NCBI GenBank assembly: GCA_007922225.1
Contig: ML679970.1
Span: 24,420,631 to 24,484,630 of the forward strand
DNA from: Emydura subglobosa
Taxonomy: Eukaryota > Chordata > Testudines > Chelidae
DNA: 64,000 nt
Reading direction: 5' to 3'
Part shown: one piece after another, positions 23,601 to 36,490 of the stretch
Position numbering within the stretch: the stretch's first letter is position 1
How the letters are laid out: each line of letters begins with the position of its first letter
Made by a program: the position numbers and the translations under genes
The notes under the pieces: generated by a model
Told to the model about the DNA's origin: nothing
What the model saw: the letters and a program-made list of their open reading frames with translations, nothing else
The model's database searches: none

Positions 23601-26600
23601 TGTAATGGAAACAAGGAAAACGTGAACACAGAATCAGATTTTTAAAATTCTTTTAGTTTTATTCCATAAGTGGCTATGTCCTCAGTAATAAAAACACATT
23701 AATATGAATTTTATCACAAGTGTAGCTTTAAAATTAGCACATAAGTGCACTGACAATTTTGAAAATAATTGCATTAAAATGCTAAATGAAACACAAAATG
23801 TTTATAAGTCCAATTGTCAGCATGCTCATTATTGCAAAAGTCAGTCAGACCTCAAACAGATTCTGTTCATTTGATGTTTGGGAATGGAGGCAGTTTAGAT
23901 CTCACTAGCCTCAAAATGTGAACAGGAACACACAAAAAGTGAAAACCATTAAAATGCAGGGAGAGACACACAGCAGAATGATGTTTAATCCAGGAGAGTA
24001 ATTTCATAGCCATTGTGATGCTGAACGGAAAGCTAGTGAAGTGATCGGTGAATAGGAGTGGTATGCACTCCACGTCCAGTCCTGCACCATGCTGCATTTC
24101 CTTTCAACATCCAATTACTTAATGCAAGTTGAGAGCACTTGTCATGTAACTTAGGCCACAGTTTCAGTACTTGGCCACAACATCATTCTCCACCTTTTGT
24201 AGCCTTGACACAGAGGAAAATATCAGGAAAAAAAAGTTCACTATAAAAAAAAAAAAAGTATATTCCTGTCCCCTTACACACACAGCTCACCTGATGGTAC
24301 GACAACCACAGGGAATGCTACTTGATAAAATACTATTATTGTGACCTCAGAAGACAAAGTAAAAATATGCAGAAGTGCATTCTGAAGACCGGATAGTTTT
24401 AAGTGAATAACAGATCCACTTAACCAGAAAATGTATTTTATATATCTTGAATATATTTGAAGTGTTTACCAATAATTGTACAATAGCTTTTATACTAACA
24501 CAAGGAAAAAAAAAACATTTACCACTGGTTCTCATAAATAATTCAAAAGGTCTAATTTACCATAAGCATATCTGGTATTTATCATCAGTAAATAATGTAT
24601 TAGGCGTATACTGTACGCTATTTTCTACAGTAACTATTAAAGAGCATCAGGAACCCATCTGTGTTCATGGTTTTGTAAATCAGGACAGCTCTTGTGTGCA
24701 TGCATAAAATGATTGCCAATGAAGACATCTACCTAGGCAACGGATGGAAATGACATCTTTTAATGTGAAATTAAGTAAAAATTATAAAAAGTGCAACACT
24801 TTTTTATATAGCATAAATATTCATAACTTGCAAACTGACAAAGCATACTTCAGAAACCATAGGAACCAATCTATGAAAAGAGTTGGGTCTTCCACATTCA
24901 ATGTGCCACTGACAGGTGAATTTGCATAAATGCAAATTAACATTTCAAAAGCCTGGTCTTTGCTAGCATTTTTCAAGAAATCACCCACCATGGCAGTACA
25001 TCCAGTGCAGCTTCACTGATTGTGGCAATGGTGGAAGTGTCAGCATAGACCAGGCACAGATGTTTTTACTGCCACTGTGACATCTAAACCCACCTACATT
25101 AGTGCTTCCACTGGTGCTATCACCAAAAAATGCTATTGTAACACAGCCAAAAATAAATTGTTTTATTATTTTAAAGCGTGGAACTTGCTTAGTGTAATGT
25201 ACAGGTTTTCCAGAAATAGGCTGTTCAAAGTTACTACAAATATGTCTTCTCATACCAGAGGAATCCTCTGGTCTGACTCATCAGTAAGATACCAGAAAAG
25301 AAGATTCCGTCTATGTGTGAGAAAAAGGATTACCCTATTAATAAAAGCTCACCTCACAGTTATCAAAAATGTTTTTAATATTATACCTAAACTGTCAGGT
25401 GGATAATCAAAATAGTTTAAGCAGAGTCCTCCAGAAGTCCATTTACTTTATTTTTATATATGAATTTAGTGGTGAAAGTGAATTTTTATGCTATAAATCT
25501 GTGTGCACTTGCTGAAGACCTAGTAATAGCATCATATTCTGAAACAACTATAATATGTAAAGTTTTACATAACTTAATTAACTGTCAAAGCAAGAGAGTG
25601 GTTTCTTGTATAATCTCACTTTACAATATTTGATTTAAATGATCTAATAGAAATCACAAAATTATCAAAAGCTGTCCTTCAGAACTCCAAGGAGAACTAT
25701 GTTGAATATACCAGGGAGTAGACTGAAGGGTTCAGTTGTACCAGATTCAATAGAACTTGACTTACATTATTTTTTTTAAATATACTTATTTTAGCTTGTT
25801 TATATTCCTTTTCTATTCTTTAGGCTATGTAATACTAGACATGCCTGTGTGTATTTGGCATATATCTGTACACCTGCCTCCCAGTCTTACAATACATTCT
25901 TGATTGAGAACACGTTTAATACTAACTAATTCAATTCTCAATCAATCTACATTTTATGCTCACATGTTCCTTTTGTCGAGCCTTGTCACCTGAATGGCAA
26001 CATCTATTTCATTTTCTCCAAGATCTCCTAGAAAATTATCTGTAGCCACTTTGTGATTAACAGCTCATGAATAATGTGCTAGGTATTTGGGGAGTTGTGG
26101 TTCAATAAACACAATTTCACCTCAGGAGAATTTAATATGAACATTTGTTTCTTTCCCAATATTTCTCTTCAGCAAATAACTGAGGACAGTAAACAATTCC
26201 AATGGAAACTGACAGAAACTTAATTTTTAAAAGCATATTTTTTATATTTTTAGAGATCTATTTTGATATTTCTAGCATCTGTATGTGGAGCTGTAAGAAA
26301 AATGCCTACACAAAATTTTTAAAAAAAGGTTATGAAAAAGGCATGGTTTTATACAACCCAGGAGATTCTTCAAGGCTGGTGTGAGAACTGTGTTTCCAGA
26401 GTATTCTACGGCAACTCAGCCCTAGAACAGTAAGGGGCTGGTAGGACCAGGGCCAGAGGAGTGTCACTTGATCCTGCTGCTAAAAGGTAGGAACAACTAT
26501 GATTTAGCTGGCAGCTCAATAGGACGGAGTAGACATTCTTTGCTTCAACTCCTTGAGCCCTCAAAAGAATGGATAGGAGAAGGCATTCTGCTGGCCATCC

Positions 26601-27149
26601 CTGAGTTTTGGATTCCACATATATCCAAAAAACACAAGCTGTGCCTGATGTTGTACAAACCTGAGCCAAACTCACTCAACACCTGTGTGAAATGTTTCTT
26701 GACCAGTACATTAATTCAGTATTAGTTAAAGTCAGCATCAGTTAAAAGTTAACCTTCACACACTACACCGTATGTACTGGCCATAGGTAAATCACATCAC
26801 CCAGAGCTTGTTTTTATGGAAGTTCTATGTATAAAATGGCTACAGCAGCAGGATCAGTATGTGTGGAAAAATGTAACATACCTACGAAGGTATTGTTTAG
26901 AATATATTTCTGATACAGTGACATACCCACAGAAAATGCTGTTCTAAATCCTGGCACACCCATTTTAGAGTAGAAGACAGCTGCAGCAGAATATACTTAC
27001 TACAGACAATCCAAATGCTTAATCCAAGGTATTGCAATGCTATACGTTTGTGAAAGACTAAAAACAAAAGAAGAAGCTTCTTCATTGCTTCTGTGGAGCT
27101 TACTGTTTCGTTTCATCTCTCTGGCCTACTGGTGATTAGCCCTTAAAAC
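20646..27149. other. Unannotated AT-rich stretch
   Basis: Long ordinary non-coding sequence with a T run at 21247-21260 and an A run at 24245-24257. One ORF segment at 21444-21611 follows a good-looking splice acceptor (see findings) but is not recognised. The part around 24990-25140 has the feel of a degraded DNA MITE, without clear ends. Confidence 0.4.
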
Positions 27150-27215
27150 ACAGTTACTAACCTTTCGTAACTGTTCTTCTCGAGATGTGTTGCTGACATG
27201 GAAAGGTCATGAGCA
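27150..27215. mobile_element. Terminal fragment of a turtle-type DNA element
   Basis: CAGTTACTAACCTTTCGTAA, CTGTTCTTCTCGAGATGTGT and a diverged TGCTGACATGGA follow the end of an interspersed element I recognise from turtle genomes, whose ends contain GTTCTTCGAGATGTGTTGCT. Only one end is present here; a piece that may be from the same family lies at 30630-30860. Confidence 0.5.
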
Positions 27216-27479
27216 AGAATGTGAAGAAGTACAGATGCAATATCACATTAATCCAAGGCACTGTATAGCATTACTTTAATTATTTTTAGATGTATGGAAA
27301 GGCCTCACAGTGCATAAACATACAGGTTTGGTCACTTTTTATCAAAGCAAAGAAAAAGGCATTCCCCAAAACAGGAAACAAACAGCTCCTAAACCCAATT
27401 TTGCCAGCCCATCTCCAGGAAACACTGCGGTATAGAGGTGGGCCTTGCACTGTGTCCTTATGGTCAACAAACTAAGGCA
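27216..27479. other. Unannotated stretch
   Basis: Nothing recognised. Confidence 0.4.
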
Positions 27480-27580
27480 CTGATCCTGCAAACACTTATG
27501 CATGTGCTTCACTTTAGTGCATGAATAGTATCACACTGACTTCATTTCAACATGTGCATGTTTTTGCACGAAAGCTCTAC
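27480..27580. mobile_element. Palindromic MITE fragment (ATCCTGCAA type)
   Basis: CACTGATCCTGCAAACACTT, then GCATGTGCTTCACTTTA, then CACACTGACTTCATTTCA and an inverted CATGTGCATG fit a common palindromic family in which GACTTCAATGG marks the centre. It is diverged and non-coding. Confidence 0.45.
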
Positions 27581-30500
27581 CACATTAGAGGAAGAAGCAA
27601 GTTCCAAAATCATAGGCCCCTTCCCCTACTGAGAGTACCCAGATCAATGATATTTAAATCCAAAACAGGGCAGATACAATTGTTAAATGAAGCATTAACA
27701 ATTACAGAGTGAGGGGAGTGCAGGTATTATCACTTATCATGAGTCAAATGAAACCTCACCTGACGAGAGGATATTTGATATTAAGACCCACATTCAACTA
27801 AAACTAACAAAATCTTTAGATCTCCTTTAGAATATTTAAAAATTTGCAAATAATATCTTTTAGTAACAGAGTAAACACAGATCAAATTGAACATTTTGCT
27901 ATAGACTATCTTGTTGGGAATCATATCCACATTAAAAAGTATGCGGAGAGAGATGCACTCTCCCATTATGAAAGGAGTATTCTTGGGCACAAGCAGAACA
28001 GCATAATTGTAAGTGTTCTAAAAAGAGTCCACATTACAGAGCCAAAGCACAGAGGTAATTTTATAGGGAAATTATTAGGGAAAGAGATTCTGGCTGTCAT
28101 TTTCAATGAGTGTAATCACAGACGAAGCTGCGATACAGCTAAGAACAAAACATCTTTTTGAGGTTTTTGGCCTTGTATCTCAGCCAACCAAAAATCCCTG
28201 TTAGTTGCAGGCTGTTTCTAAATCATCACTTGCTTAGTTTCTCTTTGGCTATCAACGCTGGTTGGGAATCTGCCACACTGAGCTGAGACTCTAAAGAGTG
28301 ATGATACAGAAAATATATTTCATCTAGATATATTATCAGTGAAGCCCACGTAACAATGCAACAAACAATCTGCAAATTGCTTCACTTAATATATATTATG
28401 ATTAACTTAATAAACGTTTTGATTAACAAAATTAAACTGGAATCCATAACTGAATCTCAAATCTTCATTCCTAGCCAAAATGAAATCATATCTGCACAGG
28501 AAAAAAACCCTGCTATCAACTTGTCAAAACCAAGAAAAACCTAATTCCATTACTCTGTGGAGAAAAAGAAGACACCACATGATTTCTAATACCAACATAC
28601 GATATTAACAGACTAAATGTCAAGCGTTAAGTAAACATCTCCACAGAAACTTCACACTGTAGATTGATAACAACATGGAAGTAATCCAGAGTTATCAACA
28701 AAGAGCAAAATAGTGACCATTTACTGTTGTTTCTGAGCAAGCCACGAAGATGGTTAGAGAGGACTCCACTAACAGACATTCCACCAATGTGGGCTTCTGC
28801 CAGTAGAACCCATGGCAGCAAATAACCTATTATTAATTATGATCTCTCATATGTCCTGGTATGTGATGATTATTCAACATCTTTAGGCTAACTTTGTGAC
28901 ACCTCCCTCCCCCAAAATCCTCAGATGGCTCAGCAACTGGTCAGCTTTCCAATGCAGATTAAAGCATCCTGACTGTATTGAGTCTTTCTTATGCAAGGAT
29001 TTGGGGTTCAACTGCAAAGAAAGCCATACAACTCTGCAGGAATAGAACAGGCAAAATTGCAAGTACAAGCTTTCAGAGTAGGAGTCAAGAAACTGTACAT
29101 GTGGTTATACAGCAGAATATGAAGGACGGGCCTGGCAGAAAAACCTAAGTCAGACAGTAAGAGAGGGTGTCAAAGGCTTTCAAGAAATGGACAGCCCAGA
29201 TGGCAGTATACCTGGTCATATAAGGTTGATGCAACACTGAGACCTAGTATATTTGTTCCCATTTCACCCTATATACAAATAGTCACTTCTCGATTACATA
29301 TTTCAGAGCTGGTCAAAACAATGAAGAAATATATAGGAATTGAGGAAAGCCTCCACACATATTCAAACAAAGACTAAATACATTTCCAAAACAGAGCAGG
29401 TACGTTGAAATCTTCTTTCCTTCAAACATTTGAGCGTGCATACAGATCTATACAGAATTTAGACTGTATTACCATCTTCAGAGCAATTTTTATAAAAAAT
29501 AGCTTCAGAAGATTTGGAACCATCAAGTTGTGTGACGTCTAACCTATGCACAGAGAATCTGCATTAACCCACTTGTTTCCTGTTTGTCACGTTCACTTGT
29601 GGCATTCTGCCTCAATCTGGGGCCTGGTCCTGAAATTATCTCTGCACAGGTGGACCACTGCACTTGTTTGGAGATTACTGCAAGATTAGGAGGGTCTTGG
29701 ACTGCAAAGCTTCTACAACAATGGGGCTTGATCCAAAAAGCGGTATCAGGGCACTACCACAGTATAAATACATGCACAATAATAACTTCTTCATATGTGG
29801 GGACCATGTATCCCTACATTACATTTTATTCCTTTTTAAAGTAATTTTTTCTTTTAAACATTAAATTGAATTCTATCACTATAATTTCAAGTGGAAATTC
29901 TAATCCTGCAGGAAAAAGCAACTCTGAAGCAGAAACACCCAGTTTTTATCATACAATAGAAAAAACAGAAAGCCAAGAACCAGTTTGTATGCTTTTCTTT
30001 CCTGCTCTGTATATCTTAATTTTTGTGTTTAATATTTGTATATTTTCAAAATAACAAGGAGTTAACAGTAATCATAGATCAAAACACAGACAAATGTACA
30101 TTCAAGAAGAGAAAGGAATCCATTATTTTAAAAAGCAGGAATGCAATTGTAGTAATCAGGCAATATGAAGAGAAATTACTTGAAAAGATATCTTGAAATC
30201 CTGAGATATGATATATTTATTTTGTGTGTCCTGTAACATGCAATACATATGGACAAAAATGCACAGCTTCAGTTATTAGGTTTAATCCCCATTACTCTCC
30301 AGTTAGTTCATTTGGTTGCCTTTCACATTCCTTCAGCGTAGTCCACAGCTGTCCAGCCTCCCTCAGCAAGCAGCATACATCTCAAAACAGACTAAGCCAC
30401 AATCAGACACATTCGCAGGTCAAACAAAGTCTAACATATCTATGGGTTGCTTCTATGATCCCACAGCTTCCTTCTCCCAAGCCAGCTCCTCCAGAACCAA

Positions 30501-30610
30501 CATGGCTACCTCCTTTGTTTCCTCCCTGCCCTGAACCCCCAGCTAATTCTCCTGGCTGTCTTCACCTGCTTCAAAAGAATCTTCACCGTCAGCTCAAAAA
30601 TTCTCTCCAA
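27581..30610. other. Unannotated AT-rich stretch
   Basis: No gene. The part at 29618-29745 (GGGGCCTGGTCCTGAAATTA..) may be another half of a palindromic MITE, but I could not place its second end. Confidence 0.4.
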
Positions 30611-30629
30611 ATTTTTAGCGAGAGAACTT

Positions 30630-30860
30630 GCGAAGGCAAGAGACATTCTAAGCACCGTCACTGGCGGCAAGAAGGAACTGAGAGGAAGGGGGAGCTGATG
30701 GCACCTATATGTGAGTGCATGTGCACACCGCTGCCAGGGGCACTAGAGCTGGCTCCCATGGATACCAATAGGTGGAAAAGTTTTCTGGCACCGGTGCATG
30801 TGGCGCATACACACACCTAAACTGGGAATGGACATGAGCAAGCACTGAAAGAAAAATGTT
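30630..30860. mobile_element. Internal/end fragment of a turtle-type DNA element
   Basis: AAGAAGGAACTGAGAGG, GTGGAAAAGTTTTCTGGCAC and ACTGGGAATGGACATGAGCA follow, in order, an interspersed family that I associate with turtle genomes and with the end fragment at 27150. It is more GC-rich than its surroundings and supplies the second half of a 198-codon ORF (30224-30820), which is not a gene. Confidence 0.5.
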
Positions 30861-31869
30861 TGTTAAGGCTTAGCTTAATTTTATAAAAAATTATGAGTGA
30901 ATCATCAGAACCAATATCTGTAATATATTTTCACTCATCTGCAAACACTGCTGAAAAATAAGTGCATTTATGATTAAGTCAGTAAAATACCTTGTTCATG
31001 TGGTGTAACATCGACATTCAACAACCTTGAAGATTGACACTGTAGAGAAGTCTAACTATTAAATGAGATTTTGCTTGATTGCTCTTATTCTGAAATCTAA
31101 TTTGATCTCTTTGTTCCATACAATACGTGGGGGGGAGGGTTATAAATATTGTCAACATTTATTATAAGTTTAAAGGAAAATATAACAAAGGGTTTCTTCA
31201 ACAGCACAGAGCAGTAAATGAAATTACACATCACATGCTGAGATTCCTGGTTGATATTTCCAACTAAATGAGAACCTCCTGCATTCTTTCTGGCTGTTTT
31301 AGGGAAAGGCAGTACTTAATTCAGGCTTTGGGAGTTATTGTATGTTTTTATTAAGTTTGTGAACCCAAGAGCTACAAAGATTCAAGATTTTCATTCATAC
31401 GTGGTAAGTGGGGTAACTAGGGCTTTAGACAGATAATTATTAGACATCCTAGAAAAAGAACAATTGTAGAAAATGAAACTTAGGAAAGAAAAGCTTGTGA
31501 AATATACAGATCTGATATCTCATAGTTCGGAACATTTAACTTTTCCTGATCAGCAGGCTGTTTAGGAGTTTGATGTATGAGTTTTCAGAAGTGATATTGG
31601 ATAATAAATTAAATTTAGTACGTGCTATGCCCTGAAACTGCTGGAGTCACCAAAGGAAAGCAATGCTACCAGCTCTCATAGTGTTACTGCAAGTAATTCA
31701 ATATTTGGAGTTTTTCTTAAAGGCCCAATCCTGGGAGTCATCTTATTACATGAGAATTTCAGCTTTTGTTTCAAAATACACACATACATACATTTTTAGA
31801 CTTCAGGGTTTCAGAGAAACTTTGAAAAGTGTTAACCCTACAGACTCAGACCAGAGAGCAAAAAAAGAG
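30861..31869. other. Unannotated AT-rich stretch
   Basis: Nothing recognised. Confidence 0.45.
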
Positions 31870-31889
31870 AATCCTAAATTTAATTATTT

Positions 31890-31972
31890 TTTAAATCTCA
31901 TGATTTTTAAGCCAATATCATGATATTGGAGGCCTGATTGATGGTTTTTAAATGCTTGGTGCTGGTAATACT
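31890..31972 (+). repeat. Interspersed repeat with CATGATTTTTAA motif
   Basis: CTCATGATTTTTAAGCCAAT is followed by a second diverged unit (ATCATGATATTGGAGGCCTG) and a third (GATGGTTTTTAAATGCTTGG). The order matches a repeat known to me from turtles, family name unknown. Confidence 0.45.
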
Positions 31973-32919
31973 GGGAAACAGGGTGAAGAGCCATTCTTCT
32001 TTATAGTTTGTGGGTTTGGAGACCCTATGCATATCAGGATAAAAATCACTGCATTTAGGTAGCAATGCTAAAGTTTTGTTTTGTTTTAATTATTTTATTT
32101 TCAAAGAAGAAATAGAGGCAGTTGAGGCTGGAACAGCTGCTGTGGTCTATTCTCATTCAGAGCAGCTGTAATTATATAGTTTTAGCAATTAATTTTGACT
32201 GGGGTTTGCTCAACAGTAGCTGAATGTTCTGTGGACAATTGGTTGGAAAGTGGCCTCTTGTGATTGGCTTCTTCTCTGCAGACTAACATTCAGACAGTAA
32301 CATTTGCTTACCGCAGCACAAGAAAGAAAAATAACTCCTTAAGACTTAAGTGATAATTTGAAAAGCGCAAGCAAATGCACTGAGCAGGGGATAAATAAAA
32401 GCTATCTGAATATAGATCACTGATCATTGGGGTAAAATTAAACCTTGGAGTTTCAGCTCCCAGAACAGAATCCTCTCTCTGCAACAATAGAGAACAGTTT
32501 ATCAGCAAGGCTCAAGGGAGTTGGGATCCAGACTTTTGATTTAGGCCTCTCCTAAATCAAATACCTACACTGGTAGAGTAAAAAAGAAATCGGAGATGGA
32601 TAAGATTAACAGAAGTGAACTTAATTTCCCCCTGTTTTTAGCTCTGTAGAATTGGTTTGTGTAGACACTGGGCAAACCCAAGTTCAAGAATTATTTTTGG
32701 GGTTGAACTGATGGCCACATCAGAGCCTCAAGTAAATCTTATTTCAGGTGGGTAAAAGCGCTAAAACATTTTGCACAGACCTACTTAGGAACTGATAGCC
32801 TGCATCCTTTTCATGAACAATAATGATCCCAAATTATATGCTATGTTGTTGTAGCCATGCCACTTTTTGAGAGAGAGAGAGTTGCCGTGGTATCCTTTAG
32901 CCAAACTTCTATTTCCCAT
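31973..32919. other. Unannotated stretch before the CR1
   Basis: Ends in a short purine run (GAGAGAGAGAG, 32870-32880). No gene. Confidence 0.4.
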
Positions 32920-32924
32920 CCCTA

Positions 32925-33470
32925 ATGTACTGCATATTGTGCAGCCAACTACAAGAGACTACAGAAGCATCAGAGGTGGAAGGAAATCTGGGTGCTTTAC
33001 AGGGAAACTGGCTGCTGACCACCTCAATCAGCTCCACCCCTCACCCATACAAGTCCCCCACACATCGAGGCCAAGAATGGGTATGCAGTACTGGCAACAA
33101 GAGGAGAGAAGCAGAACCCATTTTGGGGAAGAGGAGCTAACCACCCCCCAGGCTGGGAGGCTCATGGCCATCCGCCACACCGTCATGAGGAGACAAAGTA
33201 TGGTAGCAATTGGGGACTCCCTTGTCAGGGGGACAGAGGCATCCATCTTCCAACCTGAGCTGATGTCCCAGGAAGTGTGCTGCCTGCCTGGGGCCCAGAT
33301 CTGAGACATTACCGGAAGGATGCCAAAGTTCATCTGGACATCTGACCATTATCCAATGCTGTTCATCCCTGTGGGCACTAATGATACTGCCAGGTATAAC
33401 TCTGAATGGATCAATAGTAGCTACAGAGCCCCGGGAGCGAGGGGGCAAGGGCGCAGGTGGTGTTGAGAAT
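32925..33470 (+). pseudogene. CR1 ORF1 remnant with SGNH/GDSL esterase domain
   Basis: In one frame the GDSL block (33212-33223, within VAIGDSLVRGTEA) and the later block VGTNDTA (33371-33391) are both readable, separated by a single TGA at 33302. These are characteristic of the esterase-like domain in CR1 ORF1 proteins, which is thought to help the RNA-protein particle. The TGA sits where a CpG-containing CGA arginine codon is expected, a typical decay change. The upstream coiled-coil or zinc-finger part is not visible. Confidence 0.82.
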
Positions 33471-33654
33471 AAGACCGTTCGGGGACAGATGCATCCTAGA
33501 GTGAAGCCAGTGCTGTGCAGATGGTGTCAACAGGAAGGCTTTAAACTAGGTTGAAAGGGGGCAGGTGACAAAAAAAAAAAAAAAAACATAACAAAAGATG
33601 TAGGCAGTGAGCTGTAAGGTGATGGTGCGGAATGAAAAATTATAACACTCAGAG

Positions 33655-34390
33655 TAATAAGAGGAAAAACTCTGGGGTTTCACCGTAATATCTTAGATAT
33701 CTATACACAAATGCAAGGAGTATGGGGAATAAAACAGGAAGAAATGCACGTTTTATTACATAAGCTAAATTATGATGTAATTGGCATCATAGAGACTTGG
33801 TGGGATAAATCTCATGACTGGAATATTCATATAGAGGGGTATAGCTTGCTCAGGAAGGGTAGGTGAGGGGAAGGAGTTGCATTATACCTCTAGAATATAT
33901 ACACTTGGGTCTGAGATCTAGAAGGAGGTGAGAAGCACAACAATTGAGAGTTTCTGGGTGAAGACAAAAAGGGGGGAAAACAGGGAAAATATCATGTTAG
34001 GGGTCTACTACTGACTACCAAACCAGGAGCAGGTGGTAGATGAGGCATTTCTAGAATAAATGCCAGCAATATCCAAAATACATGACCTTGAAGTAATGGT
34101 AGACTTTAACTTACTTGGATAACTGTTGGACAACCAATACAGCAAAGCATAAAATGTCCAACAAATTTTTGGCATGTGTTGAGGACAACTTCTTGTTTCA
34201 AACAGTGAAGGATGTTACCAGTGGCACAGCCATTTTAGATTCGATTCTGACTAACGGAGAATTAGTTGTGAATTTGAAGGTGGAATACAACAAACATGAA
34301 CTGATAAGCATCACGATTTTAAGGAAAGGAAGGAGGAAGAGCAGCAGAATAAGGACAATGGACTTTAAAAAAAGCAGACTTTAATAAACT
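33655..34390 (+). pseudogene. CR1 ORF2 endonuclease remnant
   Basis: The apurinic-type endonuclease domain begins near 33690 with a readable TNARSM, and IGIIETWWD follows at 33780-33806 with the acidic residue of the ETWW block kept. Later blocks include LGVYY..P near 33998-34020 and the domain end [19 protein letters not shown] up to 34380. This enzyme nicks the target DNA to prime reverse transcription. It is broken by frameshifts between 33860 and 34110. Confidence 0.8.
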
Positions 34391-34899
34391 CACAACTAGT
34401 GGGTAAGGTGCAATGGGAAGAAAATCTAAGGGAAAAAAGTTCAGGAGAGCTGGCAGTTTCTCAGAGACAATATTATAGGCACAACAGCAAACTATCCCAA
34501 TGCAATGGACATAAAGAAAGATTAGCAAGACACTAAAATGGTTGCATCAGGAGCTCTTTAATGACCTGAAAAGCAAAAAAAGTGGAAACAGACAAATAGA
34601 TAAGGATGAGTGCAAAAGAATAACAAGCTTATAGGGTCAAAATCAGAAAGGTTAATGCACAAAGTGAGTTATACTTAACAAAGGATATAAAAGGCTAAAG
34701 AGGTTCTTATAAATACATTAGGAGCATGAGAAAGAAACGAAAGCATTGGTCCACCAATTACCGGGGAAGGAAAACTAACAACAGAGGACACCAAAAACGC
34801 TGAGATGTTTAAATACCTGTTTTGCTTCCGTCTTCTCTAAAAAAAGATAACTGTGATCAGATGTTTAAGATAATCAATATTAACCCAGGGGAATAAAGA

Positions 34900-35730
34900 A
34901 AGAGCAGGTTAAAATATTTAGGGTAATTAGATGTATTCAAGTCAGTAGGTTCTGACAAAATTCAAGTCAGCAGGATACTTAAGGAACTAACTGAAGCAGT
35001 TTTGTAACCATTAGTGATCATCTTCGAGAACTCCTGGAAGATGAGTGAGGTCCCAGAGAACTGGAGAAGGGCAAACACTGTACCTCTCTTTAAAAAGGGG
35101 AACAAAGAACCTGAGGAATTATAAACTACTCTGCCTAACTTTTACTTCTGGAAAGATACTCTGGAAATAATCAATTTTAAGTACCTAGAAGATAATAGGG
35201 AGGGTGATAAAATAGCCAACATTTGTCAAGAACATATGCCAAACCAACCTAATTTCCTTCTTTGACAAGGTTAATTGCCTAGTGGATACTGGGAAGCAGT
35301 AGGTATTCATCCTAATTTTAGTAAAACTTTTCACTGTCCCAAATGACATTTTCATAAGCAAACTAGGGAACTGTGGTCTAGACAAAATTATTATAAAAAA
35401 AATCATCAAAGAGGACTTATCATCAATTGTTTGTTGTCAAACTCGGAGGATGCATCTAGTGGGGTCCCACAGGAGTCTGTCCTGGGTCCAGTGCTGTTCA
35501 ATATTTTCATTCATGACTTGGTGTGAAGAATATGCTTATAAATTTGTGGATAACACTAAACTGGGAGGGATTGCAAGCACTTTTCAGGACAAGCTCAGAA
35601 TTCAAAATGACCTTGGCAGATTGGAGAATTGGTTTGATATCAACAAGATGAAATTAAATGAAGACAAGTGCAAAGTATTACACTTAGGAAGAAAAAATCA
35701 AATACAAAATGGGGAATAACTGGCCAGGCA
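34900..35730 (+). pseudogene. CR1 ORF2 reverse transcriptase remnant
   Basis: Blocks seen in order: VGPDKIQVSRILKELTEAV near 34950, WRRANTVPLFKKG near 35065, SGVPQESVLGPVLFNIF at 35458-35508, and the catalytic box at 35543-35554, which reads FVDN in place of FADD. The loss of one catalytic aspartate and the QG to QE change in the preceding block mean the enzyme could not work even apart from its stops. A 90-codon open stretch (35450-35719) survives around the box. Confidence 0.85.
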
Positions 35731-36420
35731 GTACTACTGCAAAAAGAGATCCAGAATTATAGCAGATCACAAACTGAATATGAGTTAACAATGTGATGCA
35801 GTTGCCAAAAAAGCTAGTAGCATTCTGGGGTGTATGTATGAAAATGGATGTAATTGTTCCACTCTTCTTGGTACTGGTGATGCCTCAGCTGTCATACTGT
35901 CTCCAGTTTCAGACACAATACTTTTAAAAAGATTTGGACAAATTGGAGAAGGAATCCAGAGAAGATCCATAAACATGATAAAAGAATTAGAAAACCTAAT
36001 CTATGAGGAAAGGTAAAAAACTGGCATACTTAGTCTTCTGTAAAAATGAATGGGGGGGAGGACATGATAGTCTTCAAATATGTAAAAGGTAGTTACAGAA
36101 AGGATGCTGATCTATTGTTCTCCATGTCCAAGGGTAGGACAAGAAGTAATCGATTTAGTTTGCAGTAAGGAAGTTTTAGGTTACATAGTAGGAAATACAT
36201 TCTAACTATAAGAAGTTAAGTACCAGAACAGGCAAAAGGGAAGTTGTAGAATGCCGTCACTGGAGTTTTTAAGAACAGGTTAGACGAATACTTGTCTGGA
36301 ATGGTCTAAGTATACCTTCGCATAGGGGAATGGGCTAAATGAAACCTTGAGGTCCCTTCCAGCTCCACATTTCTGTGATTCTATTAGTATGGCGTTCAGG
36401 TTAGTTACCACCTTCTACAT

Positions 36421-36490
36421 TGCAGTGGTGCTATCTGTAAAGTATCCTGGGATCATTTGAGATGAAGATGCTATTTACACATAACACATT
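36421..36490 (+). mobile_element. MIR/L2-type 3' tail remnant
   Basis: CTGTAAAGTATCCTGGGATC..GATGAAGATGCTATTTACA resembles the conserved tail (TGTAAAGCGCTTTGGGATCC..GCTATATAAA) shared by old amniote SINEs and L2 LINEs. It lies 34 bases downstream of the CR1 terminus. Confidence 0.5.

Larger units (their letters stand above)
32920..36387 (+). mobile_element. CR1 LINE, about 3.5 kb, nearly whole but dead
   Basis: A non-LTR retrotransposon of the CR1 clade, copied by reverse transcription primed at the target. In order it shows an ORF1 remnant with an esterase domain (to about 33460), an A17 run at 33570, an endonuclease (33660-34390), a linker (34400-34900) and a reverse transcriptase (34900-35730). 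The 3' tail (35900-36387) ends TCTGTGATTCTATTA, the octamer-type terminus of CR1. Stops and frameshifts occur throughout. Full CR1s are usually about 4.5 kb; the 5' part of ORF1 is missing and several spacers are short. It lies in the same orientation as the LINE fragment at 37.7 kb. Confidence 0.9.

Noticed and set aside
30224..30820. 198-codon plus-strand ORF
   Set aside because: Its second half lies in an interspersed repeat and its first half is composition-driven; no domain, Kozak or splice context supports it.
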